A stretch of DNA of 5,097 nt from Sulfurimonas sp. (GTDB lineage Bacteria > Campylobacterota > Campylobacteria > Campylobacterales > Sulfurimonadaceae): positions 1 to 5,097 of the forward strand of contig JANTGW010000080.1 in NCBI GenBank assembly GCA_024762705.1, read 5' to 3'. Positions within the stretch are counted from its first letter, which is position 1. Each line of letters opens with the position of its first letter. This document shows positions 1 to 4,915 of the stretch, piece after piece. The notes under the pieces were generated by a model that searched no databases, was not told the origin of the DNA, and saw nothing but the letters and a program-made list of their open reading frames with translations. A program made the translations under genes and the position numbers.

Positions 1-47
1 ACAATTTTGATAATATATATCATTTATATTATGAGTGTGTTTAATCT

Positions 48-61
48 CTTTTTGCTATAAT
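48..61 (+). promoter_or_regulatory. Sigma-70-type -10 promoter element for the pssA-like gene
   Basis: TATAAT lies at 56-61 and is preceded by TTTGC, giving TTTGCTATAAT, the extended T-rich -10 form typical of Campylobacterota housekeeping promoters. No convincing -35 hexamer is visible, which is normal in this group; the upstream DNA is AT-rich instead. Transcription would start near 68, leaving a short leader of about 25 nt before the ATG at 93. An AAAGG ribosome binding site at 78-82 sits about 10 nt before that ATG. Confidence 0.7.
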
Positions 62-92
62 TTCTACTATAAATCTTAAAGGTAATTATACA

Positions 93-650
93 ATGAAATT
101 TTTATGGTCTCCCTCTTCTCACTTCAATCTTGCCAATCTTTTTACATTTGTCAACATTACAGCTGGACTTATGGCAACATATTTTATAACGCAGAATAAT
201 TTTACATTGGCCATAGTTTTAGCATGGATCGGCGGTGCTTTTGATATCTTTGACGGTAAAATCGCCAGAAAGTATAAACTCTCGAATGAGTTTGGTGTAC
301 AGCTTGACAGCTTTGCCGACTTTTTAAGCTTTGTGCTCGTTCCTGTGTTTTTGATCTTTCAGGCCTCTTATGCACCTTCTTTACATGGATTTTGGTTAGT
401 TCTTGCAGCTGTTGTGAGTATTTACTATGTTATATCCGGTCTTCGCCGTTTGATCCACTTTAACCTAAATGCAGATGCCGGAGAGGTAGAGAAGTATTTC
501 ACAGGTGTGCCAACGCCATTAGGTGCTATTCTTCTTTGGCTTGTCTACCTGCTCAATGCTTATGAAATTCTACCGGCTACTGGCGTGATGGTCTTCATGG
601 TTCTTATAGGCTGGAGTCTCAACTCTACTATAAAAGTAAGACACCCTTAG
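93..650 (+). CDS. pssA: CDP-alcohol phosphatidyltransferase, PssA-like (CDP-diacylglycerol-serine O-phosphatidyltransferase)
   Basis: This is an inner-membrane enzyme of 185 residues that probably joins CDP-diacylglycerol and serine to give phosphatidylserine and CMP, the step leading to phosphatidylethanolamine. The family signature is complete: D51, D54-G55, A58-R59, G68, D72 and D76, spaced as DxxDGxxAR(x8)GxxxDxxxD, where the aspartates bind metal and the CDP moiety. Two further stretches point to the PssA branch rather than PgsA: SGLRRLIHFN (115-124) and TGVPTP (137-142), equivalent to the RLxRFN and GxPxP motifs of PssA. About six hydrophobic segments are visible, roughly 12-32, 37-53, 76-92, 98-116, 142-156 and 160-177. 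The length matches the short Bacillus-type PssA; the classical Campylobacter and Helicobacter enzyme is nearer 240 residues. Another alcohol acceptor is possible, so the family is certain but the substrate only likely. Confidence 0.85.
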   Translation: MKFLWSPSSHFNLANLFTFVNITAGLMATYFITQNNFTLAIVLAWIGGAFDIFDGKIARKYKLSNEFGVQLDSFADFLSFVLVPVFLIFQASYAPSLHGFWLVLAAVVSIYYVISGLRRLIHFNLNADAGEVEKYFTGVPTPLGAILLWLVYLLNAYEILPATGVMVFMVLIGWSLNSTIKVRHP

Positions 651-651
651 A

Positions 652-1038
652 CTATTTTGCATTCACGGCATATTTTCCACTGCCGAGCAAAATTACAAGC
701 AAAGACATTATAAAGTAAAGCAGAGGAGTCTCCCAAGCAAGTCCTCCAAATTTTGAAAGTGTCAAAGAAAATCCGTAAGCCAGATAAATGGCTATAAACA
801 TATTAAGTGTCAAAACTGCAGAAGCAACTCTTGCATACAGACCTAAAATAATAAAAATCGGGGCAATCAACTCTCCAACATAAACACCATAAGCAAAAAA
901 CTCTGGTAGTCCTGCACTCACGACCATACTTTTTACGCCGCCTATTCCATGTATGACCTTATGAATACCGTGAAAAAGAATCAAAACACCTAAACTTACT
1001 CTGAGTAATAATTTTGCTATATCCGGATGTAAAAACAT
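652..1038 (-). CDS. DoxX-family integral membrane protein
   Basis: This is a 128-residue protein with four predicted membrane helices (about 8-25, 47-67, 71-89 and 103-119), the standard DoxX/YphA architecture and length. Visible family traits are the first helix with a following HG...K stretch (RVSLGVLILFHGIHKV, 13-28), the GELIAP stretch with E56, and GLYARVAS at the start of helix three. DoxX was first described as a subunit of an archaeal terminal quinol oxidase, but most bacterial members have no proven role and are linked loosely to redox or stress physiology. Nothing here shows an oxidase function. AAAGGA precedes the ATG at a normal distance and overlaps the end of the upstream 63-residue gene's coding region. 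It is the last gene of the rmuC operon and ends one base from the stop codon of the convergent pssA-like gene. Confidence 0.85.
   Translation of the reverse strand: MFLHPDIAKLLLRVSLGVLILFHGIHKVIHGIGGVKSMVVSAGLPEFFAYGVYVGELIAPIFIILGLYARVASAVLTLNMFIAIYLAYGFSLTLSKFGGLAWETPLLYFIMSLLVILLGSGKYAVNAK
654..693. terminator. Nested inverted repeat at the convergent gene junction, possible transcription stop
   Basis: An outer ATTTTGC (654-660) pairs perfectly with GCAAAAT (687-693), and an inner CGGCA (666-670) pairs with TGCCG (681-685), separated by a 5-nt bulge on one side and one base on the other. It begins four bases after the pssA-like stop and lies inside the last codons of doxX. There is no T-run on either side, so it is not a canonical intrinsic terminator. 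With only one base between the two genes, any stop signal must overlap coding DNA, and this is the best structure I found. Confidence 0.3.
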
Positions 1039-1048
1039 TTTTTTCCTT

Positions 1049-1240
1049 TTACTTTTGTAATCGGAACTTACATGTACCGACCGTAATCTCTTTGCCGCTC
1101 TTAACAGCCTCTTTTATATAAACCAGTGTCCCCTGTGCAGCTTCACTGCTGCCAATCTCTTCTTCTATGATACGCAACAGATCTTTTTCCCCAGTCTCTG
1201 TCCAGACTTTTTCATAATCATAACGCGTCTGTATTTTCAT
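1049..1240 (-). CDS. Small conserved-looking hypothetical protein between rmuC and doxX
   Basis: I do not recognise this 63-residue protein. Its ATG overlaps the rmuC stop codon as ATGA (four bases, 1237-1240), and the doxX ATG follows its stop after a 10-bp gap, so it is almost certainly translated by coupling within the operon. It has no signal peptide or membrane segment and should be cytosolic. The N-terminus is polar and aromatic (TRYDYEKVW, 5-13). Acidic helix-prone residues follow at about 19-30, a second helix-prone stretch at about 38-49, and a short strand-like basic end, EITVGTCKFRLQK (51-63). There is a single cysteine, C57, and no CxxC motif, so metal binding is not suggested. 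The in-operon position with a 4-bp overlap is the main reason to believe in it; the function is unknown. Confidence 0.75.
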   Translation of the reverse strand: MKIQTRYDYEKVWTETGEKDLLRIIEEEIGSSEAAQGTLVYIKEAVKSGKEITVGTCKFRLQK

Positions 1241-2529
1241 CCTTCGTCCTCTTCATTACATGTAATGCCTAGTTCTTTTTTAGGTTTGAGTCCAAGCGCT
1301 TTCATATTCTGTGCTCTTTTTATGACATTTCCTCTTCCTGTACTGAGTCTGTTCATCGCTTTGTCGTAAGAGTCCTGTGTCTTTTGCAGGTGTGAACCTA
1401 TGTTCTTCATCTCTTCAACGAACAGAACAAGCTTATCATACATCGCTTCGGCTTCAGAAGCTATTTTTTGTGCGTGTTCTTCCTGTCTTTGTGTGCGCCA
1501 GATATGCTCGATAGTTCGCAGTGTCACAAGCAGTGTAGAAGGTGATACTACTAAAATATGATTTTCATAGGCACGTTTGAAAAACTCTCCATCTTGTTCA
1601 AGTGCAAGTAAAAAAGCACCTTCAATAGGCATAAAAAGCAGTACAAAATCAAGTGTATTGACACCTTCGAGCTTTTCATAGTTCTTGGCACTGAGCTCCT
1701 TGATATGAGAAGATATGCTTGCTATATGCTCTTTTAACGCTTTGGCCTTCATTTCCGCTTCTTCGGCATTCACAAACCTCTCATATGCCGTTAAAGAGAC
1801 TTTTGAATCTATGATGATATCTCTTTGCTGCGGCATATGAACGATAACATCCGGTCTGTAGGTTTTTCCCTCGTTTGACTTGAGTGTTGCCTGCAGTTCA
1901 TACTCAACACCCTCTCTTAAACCTGACTGCTCCAAGATTTTTTCCAACACAAGCTCGCCCCAGTTTCCTTGCGTCTTATTCTCTCCCTTGAGGGCATTTG
2001 TAAGGTTCAGTGCTTCATTTGCCAAAGTTTCATTCATCTGCTTAAGCCTTCCGAGTTCATCTTTAAGCAGATGCCTGTCTTTAAGTTCAACTTCAAACTG
2101 CTCTCTTGCCTCTTTTGCAAAGTTTGTTATCTGTTCACGAAAAGGTTTTAAAAGCAGTTCGAGTTGTTCTTTGTTGGAAGATGTAAACTGTTTTGATTTG
2201 TCTTCAAAGATTTTATTTGCCAATATCTTAAACTCTTGAGAAAGTTCATCTTTTGCTGTTTGTAACACGGCCAGTTTCTCACTCGATGCTTTCATTTCAT
2301 CTTCGTACCTGGCATTTAAGACTGCATACTCAATTTCCAAAGCATTATAGTCTTCTTTTAACTGCTCGTAAGAACTACTGAGTGTAAAATAAGAACTTTG
2401 CAACTCTTCTGCCTTTACATGTAAGGTCTGTTTCATACTCTTTTCTCTTAAATAGAGAAAGAACATTATAAAAACAGACAATGCCAAAACAGCAATGACT
2501 GCAAAATATATATACTCATTGTTAGTCAT
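1237..2529 (-). CDS. rmuC: RmuC-family protein (DNA recombination protein RmuC homologue)
   Basis: RmuC was named in E. coli because its loss raises the frequency of DNA inversions at short inverted repeats; it is thought to be a nuclease-like factor, though the biochemistry is poorly defined. The 430 residues follow the family plan: an N-terminal membrane anchor at about 7-26 (VIAVLALSVFIMFFLYL), a long coiled coil at about 30-180, then the RmuC domain. Family signatures are GNWGE (188-192), RPDVIVHMP (225-233), IIIDSKVSL (238-246), SPSTLLVTLRTI (329-340) and GRGN (398-401). RPD...DSK resembles the PD-(D/E)xK nuclease core, with D227, D241 and K243 as the likely catalytic set. AAAGGA sits 5 nt before the ATG. 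It leads an operon with the 63-residue gene (4-bp overlap) and doxX. Its length is typical of the family. Confidence 0.93.
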   Translation of the reverse strand: MTNNEYIYFAVIAVLALSVFIMFFLYLREKSMKQTLHVKAEELQSSYFTLSSSYEQLKEDYNALEIEYAVLNARYEDEMKASSEKLAVLQTAKDELSQEFKILANKIFEDKSKQFTSSNKEQLELLLKPFREQITNFAKEAREQFEVELKDRHLLKDELGRLKQMNETLANEALNLTNALKGENKTQGNWGELVLEKILEQSGLREGVEYELQATLKSNEGKTYRPDVIVHMPQQRDIIIDSKVSLTAYERFVNAEEAEMKAKALKEHIASISSHIKELSAKNYEKLEGVNTLDFVLLFMPIEGAFLLALEQDGEFFKRAYENHILVVSPSTLLVTLRTIEHIWRTQRQEEHAQKIASEAEAMYDKLVLFVEEMKNIGSHLQKTQDSYDKAMNRLSTGRGNVIKRAQNMKALGLKPKKELGITCNEEDEG

Positions 2530-2556
2530 CTAAATCCTTTGCATAATTCTTTATGT

Positions 2557-2562
2557 ATTATA
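2557..2562 (-). promoter_or_regulatory. -10 element for the rmuC operon
   Basis: Read on the minus strand this is TATAAT, preceded by GAG and AT-rich DNA. It predicts a start near 2550 and a leader of about 20 nt, with AAAGGA just upstream of the rmuC ATG. No clear -35 is present. A second minus-strand TATAAT at 2628-2633 could serve as an additional start, but it lies farther away and is less certain. Confidence 0.55.
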
Positions 2563-2688
2563 CTCAATTTTATATTCTTCTCATGAAGACTTTACAATAT
2601 GTCATATTTTTGAAGCATGAAAGTAGCATTATAAACTTTGCTAATTTAAAATATTCATAACTTTAATGTAAACTTAGTAAAACTTGGG

Positions 2689-2694
2689 TATAAT
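2689..2694 (+). promoter_or_regulatory. -10 element for the helicase-HIT operon
   Basis: TATAAT at 2689-2694 follows TTGGG, and no good -35 hexamer lies at the 16-18 nt spacing. The expected start is near 2701, which gives a 5' leader of about 105 nt, long for this compact genome. The upstream spacer holds TTAGTAAAACTT (2674-2685), a near copy of two 12-mers found in the leader. Confidence 0.6.
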
Positions 2695-2717
2695 TCCATA
2701 AATATTTTAAGGGGAAG

Positions 2718-2726
2718 ATGCCCTGA
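2718..2726 (+). other. Two-codon reading frame ATG-CCC-TGA in the helicase leader
   Basis: This minimal frame encodes Met-Pro then stop. AAGG at 2709-2712, within an AAGGGG run, lies 5 nt before its ATG, the same spacing as for the helicase start at 2810. Both the AAGG and the ATG fall in the 5' arm of the leader stem, so ribosome binding here would open that stem. Such a short frame can occur by chance; whether it is translated is unknown. Confidence 0.25.
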
Positions 2727-2732
2727 CAGACT

Positions 2733-2756
2733 TTAGTGGAAATTTTAGTAGAACTT
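2733..2756 (+). repeat. Two abutting 12-nt direct repeats in the helicase leader
   Basis: TTAGTGGAAATT (2733-2744) is followed immediately by TTAGTAGAACTT (2745-2756), identical at 10 of 12 positions. A third, separated copy, TTAGTAAAACTT (2674-2685), sits just upstream of the -10 element and differs from the second leader copy at one position. They could be protein or RNA binding sites, or products of local duplication in AT-rich DNA. Confidence 0.45.
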
Positions 2757-2806
2757 GCGTCATCTCCTTGATATTATAAAAAGACTAAAATAGTCTAAAA
2801 AGGATT

Positions 2807-4345
2807 ATGATGCAAGAAAATGCACAACAAACAAACGATACAACAGAAGAACCTACAATCACTTTTGATGATTTAGGTTTAAAACCGGAAATACTTAAAA
2901 GTATAAAATTCGCAGGATTCAGTGTTCCATCACCTATTCAAGCACAGGCAATCCCTGTAATACTCGAAGGCCGAGACATGGTTGGTCAGGCTCACACCGG
3001 TACAGGTAAAACTGCAGCTTTTTCACTCCCTGTTCTTTCAAACATGAAACTTGACGGCAGCGTAGAAATGCTTGTTATTACACCAACACGTGAACTGGCA
3101 ACACAGGTAAGTGATGAAATCTTCAAATACGGACGTAATTTAAATGTCAAAACAGTAACAGTATATGGAGGTAGTTCATACAAACGCCAACTTGACCTTA
3201 TTGGCCGTGGAGCAAGTGTTGTCGTAGCTACACCGGGTAGAATGCTCGACATTTTAAAAAGAAATATGCTCAATGACTTTGCTCCAGACGTAGTTGTTCT
3301 TGATGAAGCAGATGAAATGCTTGATATGGGATTTTTGGATGATATCAATGAGATATTCTCATACCTTCCAACATCGAGACAAACACTGCTTTTCTCAGCA
3401 ACGATGCCGCAGCCGATTAAAACGCTTGCAAACAGAATTTTAAAAGATCCAGCTTTTGTTTCTATCACAAAAGGTGAGACGACAAATACGGACATCACAC
3501 AAGAGTATTATGTCATTGATGAGCATGAAAGAGATGATGCCATCATCCGTTTGATGGATGCTGAAGAGACGAAAAAAGCGGTAGTGTTTTGTAGAACAAA
3601 ATCAGAAGTTGACAGACTCAGCAATGTCCTATCAAATGCCGGATACTTGGCAAACGGCCTGCATGGAGATATGGAGCAGCGTCAACGTGAGACTGTTATA
3701 AAGGGCTTTAAAAACAACTCTGTAAAAGTCCTTGTAGCAACAGACGTTGCGGCACGTGGTATACATGTAGACAACATTTCACATGTATTTAACTACCACA
3801 TTCCTTTTGATCCTGAGTCTTATGTTCACCGTATCGGTAGAACCGGACGTGCTGGAACAAAAGGAAAAGCGATCACACTTTTAACGCCTTTGGAGTTTAA
3901 AGAATTACAGCGTATCAAGAAAAAAGTAGGTACTTCAATGGAACACGCTTTCGTTCCAAGTAAAAATGATCTGCGTGCTTCAAATGTAGAGAAAATTGTC
4001 AAAAATATAGAAGATCAAAAGATCTATGATGAAGCACATAAGATTCTTGACCGTCTAAAAGAAGACATAGATGAAGAGACGATCATGTTCAAACTCATCT
4101 CTATGATTTTAGACAGACAAGACATCAAAGGACCTAGCAACATCGGTATTCCGGCTGATAAACTTGCAGCTATACTAGAACGTGCCGGAAAACGTAATGA
4201 GAGTCGTGGGCGTAACGGAAGAAGCCGTGGTGGGTATCGTGGAAACAGCCGTAACCGTTCAGGTGGTAACAGAAACAGAAACCGTGACGGTGGCGGATAC
4301 CGCGGAAACAGAAGTTCTTCTAGCAGAAATAGAAACAGAGACTAA
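2807..4345 (+). CDS. DEAD-box ATP-dependent RNA helicase, RhpA/DeaD-like
   Basis: This enzyme unwinds short RNA duplexes using ATP and probably acts in RNA decay, ribosome assembly or cold adaptation. Numbered from the ATG at 2807, all core motifs are present: Q motif (F20, PSPIQ 41-45), Walker A AHTGTGKT (62-69), PTRELA (93-98), GG (121-122), TPGR (142-145), DEAD (166-169), SAT (197-199), VVFCRT (259-264), ATDVAARGIHV (311-321) and HRIGRTGR (341-348). After a linker comes a basic tail, residues 467-512, with 15 Arg, 11 Gly and 9 Asn, likely for RNA binding. The NTDITQ...YYVIDEHERDDAI segment and overall plan resemble Helicobacter pylori RhpA, the partner of RNase J; that is from memory. Motif V has His320 where most relatives have Asp. 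The second ATG, at 2810, is the better start: AGGA at 2801-2804 is 5 nt away, against 2 nt for 2807. The stop overlaps the next gene. Confidence 0.95.
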   Translation: MMQENAQQTNDTTEEPTITFDDLGLKPEILKSIKFAGFSVPSPIQAQAIPVILEGRDMVGQAHTGTGKTAAFSLPVLSNMKLDGSVEMLVITPTRELATQVSDEIFKYGRNLNVKTVTVYGGSSYKRQLDLIGRGASVVVATPGRMLDILKRNMLNDFAPDVVVLDEADEMLDMGFLDDINEIFSYLPTSRQTLLFSATMPQPIKTLANRILKDPAFVSITKGETTNTDITQEYYVIDEHERDDAIIRLMDAEETKKAVVFCRTKSEVDRLSNVLSNAGYLANGLHGDMEQRQRETVIKGFKNNSVKVLVATDVAARGIHVDNISHVFNYHIPFDPESYVHRIGRTGRAGTKGKAITLLTPLEFKELQRIKKKVGTSMEHAFVPSKNDLRASNVEKIVKNIEDQKIYDEAHKILDRLKEDIDEETIMFKLISMILDRQDIKGPSNIGIPADKLAAILERAGKRNESRGRNGRSRGGYRGNSRNRSGGNRNRNRDGGGYRGNRSSSSRNRNRD

Positions 4346-4725
4346 TGTCACAAGTTCCTATATTTGAAAATGATCATCTGTATGTAGAAAAAGAAGCCAG
4401 TGAGATTCCCTGGCTGAAGATCTTTACAAAAGACCCTTACAAAGAACTTGGAGATGTACCAAAAGAGCTGCGCCTGCAGCTCTTTGAAGTCTTTGACATC
4501 ATCGAAGACGAGATGAAAAAATACTACAATCCTACAAAAATCAATATGGCCTCATTTGCAAATATGCTCCCGCGTGTACACTTACATGTAATGGCAAGAT
4601 TTGAAAATGACAGCTACTTTCCAAACCCGATGTGGGGTGAAAAACTAAGAGATGCCAAATTGGATTTGCCAGATGAGAAAGAGTTTCATAAAAGAGTTGC
4701 AGAGGCCTTAAAACAGCTAAACTAG
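4345..4725 (+). CDS. HIT-family protein (histidine-triad nucleotide hydrolase-like)
   Basis: HIT proteins hydrolyse or transfer nucleotides from dinucleoside polyphosphates, nucleoside phosphoramidates or similar substrates through a histidine nucleophile. The 126 residues resemble a small bacterial HIT subfamily: an aromatic strand IPWLKIF (21-27), a helix around 40-60, KINMASFANMLPRVHLHVMARF (65-86), then NPMWGEKL (94-101). The histidine motif reads R77-V-H79-L-H81-V, so the first His of HxHxHxx is replaced by Arg while the presumed catalytic H79 and H81 remain. As I recall, subfamily members with Gln at the first place and a following WG are common in Proteobacteria. The ATG overlaps the helicase stop as TAATG, with no good ribosome binding site of its own, so translation is probably coupled to the helicase. 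The true substrate is unknown. Confidence 0.85.
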   Translation: MSQVPIFENDHLYVEKEASEIPWLKIFTKDPYKELGDVPKELRLQLFEVFDIIEDEMKKYYNPTKINMASFANMLPRVHLHVMARFENDSYFPNPMWGEKLRDAKLDLPDEKEFHKRVAEALKQLN

Positions 4726-4739
4726 GTTAAAACCTAGTT
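4720..4739 (+). terminator. Perfect hairpin at the end of the helicase-HIT operon
   Basis: AACTAGGTT (4720-4728) and AACCTAGTT (4731-4739) are exact reverse complements, giving an 8-bp stem with a TAAA loop. The HIT stop codon TAG (4723-4725) is inside the left arm. It is followed by GTCAAG rather than a T-run, so it is at best a weak intrinsic terminator; it may instead protect the 3' end of the mRNA. Confidence 0.45.
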
Positions 4740-4831
4740 GTCAAGTAACCATTCAAAAAGTGTGTAGATTTTATACAAACATAACTATTGTAATTTCGCT
4801 TGTTAAAATTCACAATTTTGTTTAAATTCAA

Positions 4832-4895
4832 GGCGGATTTTTATTTTTAAGAGGAGCATACTTTAGTATGTGACGAAGAAAAATTAAAGTCCAAC
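4832..4895. repeat. Imperfect palindrome of about 64 bp, candidate dispersed intergenic repeat
   Basis: The centre is CATACT-TT-AGTATG (4857-4870), a perfect 6-bp inverted repeat. Moving outward, TTTTT preceded by A (4843-4848) matches 4879-4884, TTT (4839-4841) matches 4886-4888 and GGA (4835-4837) matches 4890-4892. In all 20 of 31 positions pair, plus two G-T wobbles. The ends resemble each other (GGCGGA on the left, CCAACG on the right). The right arm overlaps the fabH terminator stem, so the two structures compete. There is no open reading frame inside. The layout is REP- or MITE-like, but copy number cannot be judged from one window. Confidence 0.4.
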
Positions 4896-4908
4896 GCAGA
4901 AGTTGGAC
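4875..4908 (-). terminator. Intrinsic terminator of fabH
   Basis: On the minus strand a perfect 7-bp stem, GTCCAAC with GTTGGAC (4889-4895 and 4902-4908), encloses a six-base loop and is followed by TTTAATTTTTCTTC. It starts 7 nt after the fabH stop codon. Stem plus T-rich tail is the standard factor-independent terminator form, and its position fits fabH exactly. Confidence 0.8.
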
Positions 4909-4915
4909 AAAAGTG

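Larger units (their letters stand above)
2701..2809 (+). promoter_or_regulatory. Structured 5' leader of the DEAD-box helicase mRNA
   Basis: A long-range stem can form between AAGG (2709-2712) plus AGATG (2716-2720) and CATCT (2761-2765) plus CCTT (2766-2769): nine Watson-Crick pairs with GGA (2713-2715) bulged. It can be extended by U2708-G2770 and U2707-A2771. The 3' arm contains CTCCTT, which matches the anti-Shine-Dalgarno end of 16S rRNA, and its TCCTT (2765-2769) could instead pair with AAGGA (2800-2804), the helicase ribosome binding site. A separate hairpin, AGACTA (2782-2787) with TAGTCT (2791-2796), lies between them. The large loop carries two abutting 12-nt repeats. The sequence shows the pairings; a regulatory role is inference. 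I could not match it to a known riboswitch class. Confidence 0.4.

Noticed and set aside
1..47. Short inverted repeat TGATA...TATCA at 8-22 upstream of the pssA-like gene as an operator or terminator of an upstream gene.
   Set aside because: It is low-complexity AT sequence with a five-base stem, no T-run and no visible upstream gene.
1880..2239. A plus-strand open frame of 119 codons opposite rmuC, and a second one of 60 codons at 1969-2151.
   Set aside because: They lie antisense to clear RmuC coding sequence. Their Ser/Phe/Cys-rich translation is the usual mirror of a Lys/Glu-rich coiled coil, and no ribosome binding site was seen.
2736..2796. Short GTG- or TTG-started frames in the helicase leader (GTG at 2737 to TGA; TTG at 2755 to TAG).
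   Set aside because: Neither has a ribosome binding site, and both are short enough to be chance.
2701..2806. The helicase leader as a known metabolite riboswitch (TPP, cyclic di-GMP, glycine, fluoride, guanidine and similar).
   Set aside because: I could not find the conserved core sequences of any of these classes. A covariance-model search with Rfam would settle it.
2992..3498. A minus-strand open frame of 168 codons inside the helicase gene.
   Set aside because: It is fully antisense to conserved helicase motifs, has no recognisable domain, and its composition is explained by the codons of the opposite strand.
4182..4367. A plus-strand frame of 61 codons rich in Thr, Glu and Val across the helicase tail.
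   Set aside because: It is a frame-shifted reading of the repetitive RG-rich tail. The repeats keep alternative frames open, and there is no independent start signal.
4805..4819. AAAATT-CAC-AATTTT as a terminator or sRNA hairpin.
   Set aside because: The stem is only A-T pairs with a three-base loop in AT-rich DNA, too weak to support a call. I see no promoter for an RNA gene nearby.
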